From contig JAMLIN010000004.1 of NCBI GenBank assembly GCA_023954135.1, positions 1-64,000 of the forward strand: 64,000 nucleotides of DNA, read 5' to 3'. This DNA is from Burkholderiaceae bacterium. GTDB lineage: Bacteria; Pseudomonadota; Gammaproteobacteria; Burkholderiales; Burkholderiaceae_E. A program made the translations under genes and the position numbers. The notes beneath the pieces are model-generated. The model was not told the origin of the DNA. It worked only from the letters and a program-made list of their open reading frames with translations, and made no database searches. The stretch's first letter is position 1, and each line of letters starts with the position of its first letter. This document shows positions 11,436-20,642 of the stretch, piece after piece.

Positions 11436-11452
11436 CCGCCCCCAAGGGGCGG
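11436..11452 (+). other. GC-rich hairpin between ligase and Liv genes
   Basis: CCGCCCC and GGGGCGG (7 bp) are separated by the 3-base loop CAA, 20 bases after the ligase stop. With no T-run it is unlikely to be a strong intrinsic terminator, but it may protect the ligase mRNA end or cause partial termination before the transporter genes. Confidence 0.4.
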
Positions 11453-11496
11453 CAAGCTCCGGCAGAATCACGACTCACCGTCACGAGGAGATCCGC

Positions 11497-12657
11497 ATGA
11501 TCCGCAGCACTTTCCGACTTGCCGTCGGCGCCGCAGCAATCGCCCTGCTGCCCGGCCTCGCCCACGCCCAGGACAAGCTCCGGGTCGGGCTGATGCTCCC
11601 CTACTCCGGCACCTACGCCCAGCTCGGCGAAGCGATCGAGAACGGCTTTCGCCTGTTCGTCGAGGAGAACGGCGGCAAGCTCGGCGGCCGCGAGATCGAG
11701 TACTTCAAGCTCGACGACGAATCCGCGCCGCCGAAGGCCGCCGACAACATGAACAAGCTGGTCAAGCGCGACAACGTCGACGTGGTCATCGGCAGCGTCC
11801 ATTCCGGCGTCGCGATGGGCATGGCCAAGATCGCCAAGCAGACCGGCACCCTGATGATCAATCCGAACGCCGGGGCCGACGCGGTGACCGGGCCGATGTG
11901 CGCGAAGAACATCTTCCGCAGCTCCTTCTCGAACTGGCAGCCGGGCTACGCGACCGGCGAGGCGCTCGCCAAGACGAGCCTGAAGAACGTGGTGACGATC
12001 ACCTGGAAGTACGCCGCCGGGGCCGAATCGGTCGGCGGTTTCAAGGAGGCCTTCGAGAAGGGCGGCGGCCAGGTGGTCAAGGACCTGACCGTGCCCTTCC
12101 CGAACGTCGAGTTCCAGGCCCTGCTCACCGAGATCGCCTCGCTCAAGCCGGATGCGGTCTACACCTTCTTCGCCGGCGGCGGCGCGGTGAAGTTCGTCCG
12201 CGACTACAAGGCCGCCGGCCTCGGTTCGATCCCCCTCTACGGCGCCGGCTTCCTCACCGAAGGCACCACCAAGGCGCAGGGCGAGGCGGCCGAGGGCGTG
12301 ATCACCGCGATGCACTATGCCGACAACCTCGACAACGCGAAGGACAAGGCATTCCGGCTCGCCTACGCCAAGGCGTTCAAGATGCAGCCCGACGTCTACG
12401 CGGTGCAGGGCTACGACGCGGCGCAGATCCTCGCGACCGGACTGGCCGCCACCAACGGCGACGCGAAGCAGATCGACGCCTTCCGCGAAGCCGTCCTCAA
12501 GGCGAAGTTCGACAGTCCGCGCGGCAGCTTCACGATGTCGGACTCCCACAACCCGGTGCAGGACTTCTACCTGCGCAAGGTCACCAACGGCGAGAATGCC
12601 GTCACCGCCATCGCCTCGAAGGCCCTCGCCGATCCGGGCCGCGGCTGCAGCATGTAA
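11497..12657 (+). CDS. Liv-type ABC transporter, periplasmic substrate-binding protein
   Basis: A 386-residue periplasmic binding protein of the branched-chain amino acid type. A classical signal peptide (residues 1-24, ending GLAHA) precedes the mature start QDKLRVGLMLPYSGTYAQLG, typical of this fold. GAGGAG 6 bases upstream of 11497 supports the start, rather than the in-frame codon at 11413. It leads a permease-permease-ATPase-ATPase set directly behind benzoate-CoA ligase, so the substrate is probably benzoate or a related aromatic acid rather than leucine. That specificity comes from context only. Confidence 0.9.
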   Translation: MIRSTFRLAVGAAAIALLPGLAHAQDKLRVGLMLPYSGTYAQLGEAIENGFRLFVEENGGKLGGREIEYFKLDDESAPPKAADNMNKLVKRDNVDVVIGSVHSGVAMGMAKIAKQTGTLMINPNAGADAVTGPMCAKNIFRSSFSNWQPGYATGEALAKTSLKNVVTITWKYAAGAESVGGFKEAFEKGGGQVVKDLTVPFPNVEFQALLTEIASLKPDAVYTFFAGGGAVKFVRDYKAAGLGSIPLYGAGFLTEGTTKAQGEAAEGVITAMHYADNLDNAKDKAFRLAYAKAFKMQPDVYAVQGYDAAQILATGLAATNGDAKQIDAFREAVLKAKFDSPRGSFTMSDSHNPVQDFYLRKVTNGENAVTAIASKALADPGRGCSM

Positions 12658-12678
12658 GGTGGGCGCGACCGCGTTCCG

Positions 12679-13560
12679 ATGGATCTCGCCACTTTCCTGG
12701 TCCAGTGCCTGAACTCGATCCAGTTCGGCCTGCTGCTGTTCCTGGTCGCGTCCGGCCTGACCCTGATCTTCGGGATCATGGGCGTCATCAACCTGGCGCA
12801 CGGCAGCTTCTACATGATCGGCGCCTACATGGCCTATGGCCTGGCGCCGGTCGTGGCCGGATCGGTGGGCGGCGGTTTCTTCACCACGCTCGCCTTCGGC
12901 CTGGTCCTCTCGGTGGTGGTCGGCTACCTGCTGGAATGGGCCTTCTTCAGCTATCTCTATGATCGCGAGCACCTGCAGCAGGTGCTGATGACCTACGGCC
13001 TGATCCTCGTGTTCGACGAGCTGCGCAGCATCGTCATCGGCAACGACGTCCACGGCGTGGCGGTCCCGCCCTGGCTCGCCGGCAGCATCCCGCTCGGCGA
13101 CCTGATGAGCTATCCGGTCTACCGGCTCTTCATCTCGGCGGTGTGCATCGCGCTCGCGATCGGGATGTACTTCGTCTTCACCCGGACCCGGCTCGGCATG
13201 ATGATCCGGGCCGGCAGCACCAACCGGGAAATGGTCCAGTCGCTGGGCATCGACATCAGGATCCTCTACCGCTTCGTGTTCGCCGCCGGGGTCGCGCTCG
13301 CGGCGCTGGCCGGCATGATCGCCGCGCCCGTCTCGAGCGTATACCCGGGCATGGGCGACCAGGTGCTGATCATCTGCTTCGTGGTGGTCGTGATCGGCGG
13401 CATCGGCTCGGTGCGCGGCGCCCTGCTCGCGGCCCTGCTGATCGGCGCGGTGGACACCTTCGGCAAGGTGCTGCTGCCGGGGGCCGCCGGCGTGCTGATC
13501 TACGTGCTGATGGCGGCGATCCTGCTGTGGAAGCCCGCCGGTCTGTTCCGGGCCGGCTGA
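12679..13560 (+). CDS. Liv-type ABC transporter permease (LivH family)
   Basis: A 293-residue inner-membrane permease with about eight hydrophobic helices. The LivH hallmarks are present: SGLTLIFGIMGVINLAHGSF near the N-terminus and FVVVVIGGIGSVRGALLAAL near the C-terminus. It would form the translocation pore with the following LivM-type protein. The stop overlaps the next start (TGATG at 13558-13562), which implies translational coupling. Confidence 0.92.
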   Translation: MDLATFLVQCLNSIQFGLLLFLVASGLTLIFGIMGVINLAHGSFYMIGAYMAYGLAPVVAGSVGGGFFTTLAFGLVLSVVVGYLLEWAFFSYLYDREHLQQVLMTYGLILVFDELRSIVIGNDVHGVAVPPWLAGSIPLGDLMSYPVYRLFISAVCIALAIGMYFVFTRTRLGMMIRAGSTNREMVQSLGIDIRILYRFVFAAGVALAALAGMIAAPVSSVYPGMGDQVLIICFVVVVIGGIGSVRGALLAALLIGAVDTFGKVLLPGAAGVLIYVLMAAILLWKPAGLFRAG

Positions 13561-14552
13561 TGACGACATCCCGTCCTGCCATCGCCCTGTGCCTCGCCGC
13601 GCTCGCGGGCCTGGCCGTGTATCCGCTCGTCACCTCCGAGTTCGGCGTCGACCTCGCCACCAAGGTGCTGATCTACGCCATCCTCGCGCTCTCGCTCGAG
13701 CTGCTCGTCGGCCAGGTCGGCCTGGTCTGCTTCGGGCAGGCGGCCTTCTTCGGCATCGCGGCCTATGCCACGGTGCGCTTCTCGCCCGAGTACGCCGCGG
13801 CGGCCGTCTGGTGGCTTCTGCCCGCGGCGGTCGGGGCCGCGGCCCTCTTCGCGCTGCTGATGGGCGCGCTGTCGCTGCGCACCCGCGGGGTGTACTTCAT
13901 CATGGTCACCCTCGCCTTCTCGCAGATGGCCTACTACGTATTCCACGACACCCCGGTCGGTGGCGGTACCGACGGCATCTATCTCAACGTCCTGCCGAGC
14001 GTCGCGGTCGGTGCGACGCAGCTGGTCGACCTGGGCGATCCCCTGCATTTCTACTACGTCGTCCTCGGCTCGATGGCGGGCTGCTTCGGGTTCCTGGCGC
14101 TGGTGCTGCGCTCGCGCTTCGGGCGGGCGCTGGCGGGCATCCGCGCCAACGAGCAGAGGATGCGGGCGACGGGTTTCTCGACCTATCCCTACCAGCTCGC
14201 CGCCTTCGTGCTGTCGGGCGCGATCGCCGGGGTCGCGGGGTTCCTGTTCGCGGTCAAGGACGGCTTCGTCAATCCGGAGCTGTTGTCCTGGCACCTGTCG
14301 GGCGCGGCGCTGGTGATGATCATCCTCGGTGGTCTCGGCCATCTGCGCGGCGCCGTGATCGGCGCCTTCGCGCTCAGCCTGCTCGAGGAGCTCTTCCAGT
14401 CGCGGGAATTGATGGGCGGCTTCTCGGAACACTGGCATCTCGGCCTCGGCGCATCGATCATCGCCTGCGTCGCCCTCCTGCCGCGCGGCCTGATCGGGCT
14501 GCCGCGCATGCTGCGCATCCGGCTGACCGGCTGGCGCGGGAGCGGGTCCTGA
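13560..14552 (+). CDS. Liv-type ABC transporter permease (LivM family)
   Basis: A 330-residue multi-pass permease partner of the preceding gene. The ATG at 13560 overlaps the livH-type stop and opens a hydrophobic N-terminus; upstream in-frame codons belong to the shadow of that gene. Family motifs include LVGQVGLVCFGQAAFFGIAA and MIILGGLGHLRGAVIGAF. Its stop overlaps the next start by one base (TGATG), continuing the coupled operon. Confidence 0.92.
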   Translation: MTTSRPAIALCLAALAGLAVYPLVTSEFGVDLATKVLIYAILALSLELLVGQVGLVCFGQAAFFGIAAYATVRFSPEYAAAAVWWLLPAAVGAAALFALLMGALSLRTRGVYFIMVTLAFSQMAYYVFHDTPVGGGTDGIYLNVLPSVAVGATQLVDLGDPLHFYYVVLGSMAGCFGFLALVLRSRFGRALAGIRANEQRMRATGFSTYPYQLAAFVLSGAIAGVAGFLFAVKDGFVNPELLSWHLSGAALVMIILGGLGHLRGAVIGAFALSLLEELFQSRELMGGFSEHWHLGLGASIIACVALLPRGLIGLPRMLRIRLTGWRGSGS

Positions 14553-15373
14553 TGAGCACCGCCCGGCCGCCCGAAGGTGCTCGCACCGCAGCCCGCGAGG
14601 GCGAAGGTTCCCCGGTCAGCAGCGCCGGCGAAGTATTGCTCGCGGGGCGCGGCATCCGCCGCGTCTGGGGCGGACTTGTCGCCCTCGACGACGTCTCGAT
14701 CGAGGTTCGCCGTGGCGAGGTCCATGCGCTGATCGGCACCAACGGCGCCGGGAAATCCACCCTGGTGAACATCCTCGCCGGCGAAGTGCCGCCTTCGGCC
14801 GGCCGCATCGAGCTCCTCGGCCATGACGTCGGCACCTGGTCGCAACCGCGCCGGGCCCGCGCCGGGCTTGCCCGCAGCTACCAGCGCACCACCATCTTCC
14901 CCGGATTCAGCGTGCTCGAGAACTGCCGGCTCTGCGCCCAGGCGAAGCATCCCCGGCCCTGGGCGATCTGGTCGGCGGCCAGCCGCTGCGAGGTGAGCCT
15001 CGCGGCCGCGCGCCTGGCCGCCACCCGGGTCGGCCTGGGCATGGATCTCGATCGGCCCGCCGGCCTGCTCTCGCATGGCGGACGCCGCCAGCTCGAGATC
15101 GGCATGTGCCTCGCGACCCAGCCCCAGGTGCTGCTGCTCGACGAGCCGCTCGCCGGCATGGGCGCCGAGGAGACCGACCGGATGCTGGCGCTGATCGACG
15201 AGCTGCGCCCCGATCACGCGATCCTGCTCGTCGAGCACGACATGGACGCCGTGTTCCGGATCGCCGACCGGATCACGGTGATGATCGATGGCCAGGTGAT
15301 CGCCTCGGGCCTGCCGGATGCGATCCGCAGCAGTCCCGAAGTCCAGACCGCCTACCTGGGGGAGCAGGCGTGA
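14552..15373 (+). CDS. Liv-type ABC transporter ATPase (LivG family)
   Basis: A 273-residue ATP-binding subunit. Walker A is GTNGAGKST, the signature appears as LSHGGRRQLEIG, Walker B is QVLLLDEPLAGMG and the switch histidine is in LLVEHDMDAVF, all typical of LivG. About 35 polar residues precede the domain, longer than usual, so translation might begin later; the ATG at 14552 overlaps the permease stop and is taken on that basis. It energises the importer together with the following LivF-type ATPase. Confidence 0.92.
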   Translation: MSTARPPEGARTAAREGEGSPVSSAGEVLLAGRGIRRVWGGLVALDDVSIEVRRGEVHALIGTNGAGKSTLVNILAGEVPPSAGRIELLGHDVGTWSQPRRARAGLARSYQRTTIFPGFSVLENCRLCAQAKHPRPWAIWSAASRCEVSLAAARLAATRVGLGMDLDRPAGLLSHGGRRQLEIGMCLATQPQVLLLDEPLAGMGAEETDRMLALIDELRPDHAILLVEHDMDAVFRIADRITVMIDGQVIASGLPDAIRSSPEVQTAYLGEQA

Positions 15374-16092
15374 GCATGATGAATGCCGACGCCATCCTCG
15401 AGGCCCGCGACATCCACGCCTGGTACGGCAGCAGCCATATCCTGCACGGCGTCGACCTGCGCATCGAGCGGGGCCGCACGGTGGGCCTGCTCGGACGCAA
15501 CGGCATGGGCAAGTCGACCCTGATCCGCAGCCTGCTCGGCCACGTCGTCCAGCGCTCCGGCCGGATCGTCGTGCGCGGGCACGACCTCTCCAACGCCCGT
15601 CCCCATCAGGTGGCGCGCTGCGGCGTCGGCTACGTACCCGAGGGCCGGGGCATCTTCCCGAACCTGTCGGTGCGCGAGAACCTCGTCATGGCGGCCCGGC
15701 CGGGCGTCGACGGTCGCCGCGACTGGCCGCTCGAGCGCATTCTCGCGACCTTTCCGCGCCTTGCCGAGCGTATCGACCATCCCGGAGCGCAGCTCTCGGG
15801 CGGCGAGCAGCAGATGCTCTCGATCGGCAGGGCGTTGATGACCCATCCCGACCTGATCATCCTCGATGAAGCCACCGAGGGCCTGGCGCCGCTGGTGGTG
15901 CAGGAGATCTGGCGGGTGATCGAGACGATCCGCGGCAACGGCATCGCCGCCCTGATCGTCGACCGGGACTACCGTCGCGTGGCCACGCATGCGGATTCGC
16001 TGGTGGTGATGCGCAAGGGCCAGGTCGCGCTCGCCGGCCCGGCCGAGCGCCTCGCGCATTCCCCCGAGCTCGCCGAGCTGCTCGGCGTCTGA
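15370..16092 (+). CDS. Liv-type ABC transporter ATPase (LivF family)
   Basis: A 240-residue ATP-binding subunit with Walker A GRNGMGKST, signature LSGGEQQMLSIG and Walker B DLIILDEATEGLAP. The GTG at 15370 overlaps the previous stop in a GTGA junction, while ATG codons at 15376 and 15379 are equally possible; the difference is two or three residues. The switch region reads LIVDRDYRRV, where most LivF proteins have VEQ, an unusual but non-destructive variation. It completes the five-gene importer. Confidence 0.92.
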   Translation: MSMMNADAILEARDIHAWYGSSHILHGVDLRIERGRTVGLLGRNGMGKSTLIRSLLGHVVQRSGRIVVRGHDLSNARPHQVARCGVGYVPEGRGIFPNLSVRENLVMAARPGVDGRRDWPLERILATFPRLAERIDHPGAQLSGGEQQMLSIGRALMTHPDLIILDEATEGLAPLVVQEIWRVIETIRGNGIAALIVDRDYRRVATHADSLVVMRKGQVALAGPAERLAHSPELAELLGV

Positions 16093-16115
16093 TGCACACG
16101 CCTCCGGAGGCAGAC

Positions 16116-16961
16116 ATGAACGAAGGACAGCAACCGAACACCTTCGTGCCGCGCGACGCCGGCTCGCTCGCCGGTCGGGTCGCGATCGTCACCGGCGCCG
16201 GCTCCCGTGGCGACGGCATCGGCAACGGTCGGGCCGCGGCGATCCTGCTCGCCCGCCGCGGTGCCCGGGCATTGCTGATCGACCGGAATCCGCAATGGGC
16301 GGAGCGTACCCGCGCGATGATCGAATCCGAAGGCAACCAGGCCCGGGTCGTCGAATGCGATGTCTGCGATGACGATGCCTGCCGGCGTGCGGTGGCCGAT
16401 GCGGTGGATGCCTGGGGCCGGGTCGACATCCTCGTCAACAACGTCGGCATCGGCGGTCCCGCCGGCACCGCGGTCGACGTCGACCTGCGGGCCTGGGATG
16501 AAGGGCTGCGCGTGAACGTCACCTCGATGATGCTGATGGCCCGCCACGCGATCCCCGAGATGCGCCGCGTCGGCGCCGGTGCGATCGTGAACATCGCATC
16601 GGTGGCCGGCATGATCGGCGGCCATCCCCACCTGCTCTACCCGACATCGAAGGGTGCGGTGGTGAACATGACCCGGGCGATGGCGGCCCAGCACGGCAGC
16701 GAGAACATCCGGGTCAACTGCATCGCGCCCGGCATGGTCTATACCCCGATGGTCTATGAGCGCGGCATGAGCGAGGAGCTTCGAAGGGCTCGCCAGGACC
16801 GCTCGCTGCTGCAGATCGAGGGCTACGGCTGGGACGTGGGCCACGCCGTCGCCTTTCTCGCCAGTGACGAGGCCCGCTGGGTCACCGGCGTCCTGTTCCC
16901 CGTGGATGCCGGGGCGACCGCCGGACGCCTGTCACCGACAGGACCAGGGGCCGGCCGATAG
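16116..16961 (+). CDS. SDR-family oxidoreductase
   Basis: A 281-residue NAD(P)-dependent short-chain dehydrogenase. The cofactor motif VTGAGSRGDGIG is near residue 30, NNVGIGG follows, and the catalytic Ser/Tyr/Lys appear in NIASVAG and YPTSK. The start at 16116 has CGGAGG 5 bases upstream and is preferred over the ATG at 16092 that overlaps the livF-type stop. Close packing behind the importer suggests a role in aromatic or acyl catabolism, but the substrate cannot be read from sequence. Confidence 0.88.
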   Translation: MNEGQQPNTFVPRDAGSLAGRVAIVTGAGSRGDGIGNGRAAAILLARRGARALLIDRNPQWAERTRAMIESEGNQARVVECDVCDDDACRRAVADAVDAWGRVDILVNNVGIGGPAGTAVDVDLRAWDEGLRVNVTSMMLMARHAIPEMRRVGAGAIVNIASVAGMIGGHPHLLYPTSKGAVVNMTRAMAAQHGSENIRVNCIAPGMVYTPMVYERGMSEELRRARQDRSLLQIEGYGWDVGHAVAFLASDEARWVTGVLFPVDAGATAGRLSPTGPGAGR

Positions 16962-16962
16962 C

Positions 16963-16988
16963 GACTATAATAAGCATTCCTTATAGTC
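16963..16988. promoter_or_regulatory. Palindromic operator upstream of the MarR gene
   Basis: GACTATAA (16963-16970) and TTATAGTC (16981-16988) are exact inverted repeats with a 10-base spacer, ending 10 bases before the marR-type start. Size and AT-rich arms are typical of MarR dimer sites. TATAAT occurs at 16966-16971 within the left arm and could be a -10 element, so binding would block transcription. Confidence 0.65.
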
Positions 16989-16998
16989 AGGCAGATCT

Positions 16999-17502
16999 AT
17001 GAACCAGATTCCGGCCGCCGGCGATGCACTGCGGGCCAATCCCGACGGCTTCGGTTTCCTGCTCGCCGACGTCGCCCGCCTGATGCGCCGCGCCTTTCGT
17101 GCCGGCATGTCGGCCGAACCCCTCTGCCCGGCGCTGACGCCGGCGCAGTCGCGCGTGCTGACCTGGATCTGGCGCCACGAGGGCGCCCACCAGCGGGCCC
17201 TCGCGGATCTGCTCGACATCCAGCCGATGACGCTCGCCCGCCTCGTCGACCAGCTCGCCGCGCTCGGCCTCGTCGAGCGGCGCGCCGATCCGGCCGACCG
17301 GCGCGCCTGGCGCCTGCACCTCACGGCGCTCGCGCGGCCGCGCCTGCACGCGATCCGCCGCACCGGCGCCGCCACCCGCGGGACGGCCCTGCAGGGCTTC
17401 GCGCCGGACGAGGCCGAGCAGCTCATCACATTGCTGGGCCGGGTGCGCGGCAATCTCGCAGGCGCCGCGCAAGGCTGCGCAGCGCAGGAGGAACGGTCAT
17501 GA
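16999..17502 (+). CDS. MarR-family transcriptional regulator
   Basis: A 167-residue winged-helix regulator. Helix-turn-helix residues lie about 60-95 (HQRALADLLDIQPMTLARLVDQLA), followed by the wing LVERRADPADRRAWRLHLT, the MarR hallmark. A perfect palindrome just upstream suggests autoregulation. Its stop overlaps the start of the next reductase gene, so regulator and enzyme are cotranscribed. The ligand is unknown; an aromatic acid or its CoA ester would be in keeping with MarR relatives near degradation genes. Confidence 0.9.
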   Translation: MNQIPAAGDALRANPDGFGFLLADVARLMRRAFRAGMSAEPLCPALTPAQSRVLTWIWRHEGAHQRALADLLDIQPMTLARLVDQLAALGLVERRADPADRRAWRLHLTALARPRLHAIRRTGAATRGTALQGFAPDEAEQLITLLGRVRGNLAGAAQGCAAQEERS

Positions 17503-18470
17503 AGGCAGCAGTCGTCGGCGAGTCCGGCCTCGAGATCCACGATGTCGACGTCCCGGTCGCCGGGCCCGAGGAGATCCTGGTCCGGGTGCGGGCAAGCGGC
17601 CTCAATCGCGCCGATCTCGGCATGCGCGCCGGACACGCCCATGGCGCGACCGGCGGAGCCGGCACCGTGCTCGGGCTCGAATGCGCCGGCGAGGTCGTCG
17701 CGACCGGCCTCGGTATCGACGATCTCGCGATCGGCGACCGGGTGATGTGCGCGGTGCGCGGCGGCCACGCGGAATACGCGATCGCCCATCGCGGCCGGGT
17801 CCATCGCATCCCGGAGGGCATGGGCTTTGCCGAAGCCGCCTGCTACCCGGTCGCGTTGCAGACGATGCACGACGCGGTGATGGTGCGCGGCCGGCTCGCC
17901 GCGGGCGAATCGGTGCTGATCCAGGGCGCCTCCTCGGGCGTCGGCCTGATGGCCCTGCAGATCGCCCGCCGCTTCGGCGCGAAGCGGGTCATCGGCAGCT
18001 CCACCCACGATGCCCGCCGCGCCCGGCTCCTCGAGTTCGGCGCCGATGCCGTCATCGACACCCGCGATCCCGACTGGCCCGACGAGGTGCTGCGCCTGAC
18101 CGAAGGGAACGGCGTCGATCTCCTCGTCGACCAGCTCGCCGGCCCCCATGCCAACGGCAACCTGCGCGCCACCGCGATCCGTGGCCGGATCATCAACGTC
18201 GGGCGCCTGGCCGGCATGCACGCCGATTTCGACTTCGATCTCCACGCCCTGCGCCGCATCGAGTACATCGGCGTCACCTTCCGCACCCGCAGCGTCGCGG
18301 AAGTGAGCGAGATCAACCGCCTGATGATCGCCGACCTGGGGGCGGCACTGGCCGCCGGCGAGCTGCGCATGCCGATCGACCGCCGCTTCCCGCTCGAGCA
18401 GGCGAATGCCGCGTTCGACCACATGCAGGCGAACGCGCATTTCGGCAAAGTGGTGCTGGAGGTCGGCTGA
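17499..18470 (+). CDS. MDR-family quinone oxidoreductase / zinc-independent alcohol dehydrogenase
   Basis: A 323-residue medium-chain dehydrogenase/reductase of the quinone-oxidoreductase type. The N-terminal GroES-like domain contains GLNRADLGMRAG, and the NAD(P)H site is GASSGVGLMALQIARRFGA near residues 144-162. Zinc-ligand cysteines of classical alcohol dehydrogenases are not evident, which favours NADPH:quinone or enoyl reduction. ATGA overlap with the MarR gene (17499-17502) points to joint expression. Confidence 0.87.
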   Translation: MKAAVVGESGLEIHDVDVPVAGPEEILVRVRASGLNRADLGMRAGHAHGATGGAGTVLGLECAGEVVATGLGIDDLAIGDRVMCAVRGGHAEYAIAHRGRVHRIPEGMGFAEAACYPVALQTMHDAVMVRGRLAAGESVLIQGASSGVGLMALQIARRFGAKRVIGSSTHDARRARLLEFGADAVIDTRDPDWPDEVLRLTEGNGVDLLVDQLAGPHANGNLRATAIRGRIINVGRLAGMHADFDFDLHALRRIEYIGVTFRTRSVAEVSEINRLMIADLGAALAAGELRMPIDRRFPLEQANAAFDHMQANAHFGKVVLEVG

Positions 18471-18477
18471 ACCCATC

Positions 18478-19716
18478 ATGAGTTCGGTGATCGGTCCGGC
18501 CGACCCGGCGCTGCGCGACCCCACTATCCCCGCCCCCGCCCTCTGGCTGGTGGCGGCGATGCCCGCGCTCAGCATCTTCGCCTCGCTGATCTACATGCCC
18601 TCGATCGAGGCGATGGCGACCGACTTCGCCGTCGGCACCACGGCGATCCAGCACACGGTCACGATCTATCTCGCCTCGCTGGCGGGTTGCGCCCTGGTGG
18701 TCGGTCCGCTGAGCGATCGCTACGGCAGGCGGCGGATATCGATGCTCGCCATGACGATCTTCACGATCGGCAGCCTGATCGCCCTGGTTTCCGACGGCAT
18801 CGGCTGGCTGATGGCGGCGCGCTTCCTCCAGGGCATGGGCGCGGCCGGCGGCATCGTCCTGCCGCGCTCGATGGTGCGCGACGCCCTCCACGATCGCCAT
18901 GCCGCCCGGGCGAGCGCGACCATCGCGATGTCGATCTCGGTGGTGCCGATGGTCACCCCGCTGATCGGCGGCTATATCCAGGACATCGCCGGCTGGCGGG
19001 CGAACTTCGCGATCGTCGCGGTGCTCGCGCTGGTGCTGTGGATCGTCGCCTGGCGACGGCTGCACGAGACCCTGCCCCCGGCCCGTCGCTTCATCGAGGG
19101 CGCCCGCGCCATGATGCTGGGCTACGTGTCGCTCTTCGCCAACCGGCAGTTCATGGTCCACGCCCTGCCGATCGCCTTCGGCGCGGTCGCGATCTTCTCC
19201 TACCAGACCGAGGCGCCGGTGCTGCTGATCGCCGACCTGAAGGTGCCGCCCACCGAATACGGCTACTACGCGGCCATGCCGGCGATGGGCTTCTTCCTCG
19301 GCACCTCCATGACGCGGCGCTTCGCCCTGTCGATCAGCCGGAGCCGGCTGATCGAGATCGGTTGCGCCCTGTACATCGCCGCCGGCCTGACGATGGCACT
19401 GCTCGCCGTCGTGTTCGGGCCGAACCCGTGGCTGATCGCGCTGCCGATGGTGGTGTTCGGGGCGGGCAACGGTCTGGTGATGCCCAACGCCAACATCGGC
19501 GGCATCAGCGCGGCGCCGCTGCTGGTCGGCTGCGCCTCGGCCCTGTCGAGCTGCATGCGCATGGGCTCGGGCTCGCTCGGCAGCAGCCTCGTCACGTACC
19601 TGCCGGCGGGTTCGGCCGCCTCGCTCGGCCTGCTGATCGCGGCGACGGGCCTGGCCGCCCTGCTGTGCTGGTTCATGCTCGGACGCGGCGAGAAAGGCAT
19701 CCTCGTCGAGGACTGA
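18478..19716 (+). CDS. Bcr/CflA-type MFS efflux transporter
   Basis: A 412-residue major-facilitator protein with 12 predicted helices and the motif A loop GPLSDRYGRRRISM after helix 2, plus FLQGMGAAGGIVLPRSMVRD, typical of the Bcr/CflA drug:proton antiporter group. The start at 18478, 7 bases after the reductase stop, gives a normal N-terminus; the frame to 18406 only reads the tail of that gene. With the MarR regulator it forms an apparent MarR-controlled reductase and efflux unit, perhaps for toxic aromatic intermediates. Confidence 0.88.
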   Translation: MSSVIGPADPALRDPTIPAPALWLVAAMPALSIFASLIYMPSIEAMATDFAVGTTAIQHTVTIYLASLAGCALVVGPLSDRYGRRRISMLAMTIFTIGSLIALVSDGIGWLMAARFLQGMGAAGGIVLPRSMVRDALHDRHAARASATIAMSISVVPMVTPLIGGYIQDIAGWRANFAIVAVLALVLWIVAWRRLHETLPPARRFIEGARAMMLGYVSLFANRQFMVHALPIAFGAVAIFSYQTEAPVLLIADLKVPPTEYGYYAAMPAMGFFLGTSMTRRFALSISRSRLIEIGCALYIAAGLTMALLAVVFGPNPWLIALPMVVFGAGNGLVMPNANIGGISAAPLLVGCASALSSCMRMGSGSLGSSLVTYLPAGSAASLGLLIAATGLAALLCWFMLGRGEKGILVED

Positions 19717-19760
19717 TACCCTTTCGTCCATACATACCAACCGAAACACCCGGAGGAGTC

Positions 19761-20525
19761 ATGGACATCAAGGGCAGGATCGCCGTCGTCACCGGCGCGG
19801 CAAGCGGCATCGGACGCGCGGCCGCGCTGAAGTTCGCCGCCGAGGGCGCCGCCGGCATCGTGGTCGCCGACCTCGACGAGGCCGAGCTCGCCAAGGTGGC
19901 GGCGCAGGTCGACGGCCTGGCGGTGCGCTGCGACGTCGGCCGCGAAGCCGATATCAGGAAGCTGGTCGCCGCCGCGCAGGAGCGCTACGGCCGCATCGAC
20001 GTCTTCTTCTCGAACGCGGGGATCATCGCCGAAGGCGGACCCGAGGCGCCGGACGAGGTCTGGGACGCCATGTGGCGGATCCACCTGATGGCCCACGTCT
20101 GGGCAGCGCGCGCGGTGGTCGAGCCGATGATCGCCGCCGGCGGCGGCCAGTTCATCATCACGGCTTCGGCAGCGGGCCTGCTCAACATCATCGAATCGGC
20201 CCCCTACGGCGTCACCAAGCATGCCGCGGTGGCCTTCGCCGAATGGCTCTCGATCGCCTACGGTCGCCGCGGGCTCGACGTCGCCTGCCTGTGTCCGCAG
20301 GCGGTGCGCACCGGCATGGTTCCGGGCGACGGCGGCTCGGCCGGCGTCGACGGCATCCTGAGCGCGGAGACGGTCGCCGAGGAAGTGCTGGCGGCCATGC
20401 GCGAGCGCCGCTTCCTGGTGCTGCCGCATCCCAAGGTGCTCGACTACATGCGCGCCAAGACCAACGACTACGATCGGTGGCTGGGCGGCATGCAGAAGAT
20501 GTTCATGAAGGCGAATCCGGGCTGA
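19761..20525 (+). CDS. SDR-family oxidoreductase
   Basis: A 254-residue classical SDR. The dinucleotide motif is VTGAASGIGRA (residues 9-19), followed by NAGII, and the catalytic residues fall in ITASAAG and YGVTK. GGAGGA about 5 bases upstream supports the ATG at 19761. It ends with KANPG, and its stop is the first codon of a 19-bp repeat found again at 33732-33750. The substrate is unknown; a 3-hydroxyacyl-CoA or alcohol is plausible from neighbours. Confidence 0.88.
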   Translation: MDIKGRIAVVTGAASGIGRAAALKFAAEGAAGIVVADLDEAELAKVAAQVDGLAVRCDVGREADIRKLVAAAQERYGRIDVFFSNAGIIAEGGPEAPDEVWDAMWRIHLMAHVWAARAVVEPMIAAGGGQFIITASAAGLLNIIESAPYGVTKHAAVAFAEWLSIAYGRRGLDVACLCPQAVRTGMVPGDGGSAGVDGILSAETVAEEVLAAMRERRFLVLPHPKVLDYMRAKTNDYDRWLGGMQKMFMKANPG

Positions 20526-20541
20526 GAACCTGTGAACGAAC
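20523..20541 (+). repeat. Dispersed 19-bp repeat, copy 1, beginning at a stop codon
   Basis: TGAGAACCTGTGAACGAAC begins with the TGA stop of the SDR gene. The same 19 bases occur on the opposite strand at 33732-33750, where they again begin with the TGA stop of a gene. Here the next bases extend into a short hairpin, GAACG-AAC-CGTTC (20534-20546). Confidence 0.6.
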
Positions 20542-20642
20542 CGTTCAAGGAAGCCGGGGCCGGGCGCTTCACGCTATCCGGAGTATCCGGGAACGGGAGC
20601 AGAGCCCAGTCCGTCATCAGGTGGTGCTGACGATCGGATTCG

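Noticed and set aside
11436-11452. Hairpin as an intrinsic terminator after the ligase gene
   Set aside because: The 7-bp stem lacks a T-run on either strand, so only a weak effect is claimed.
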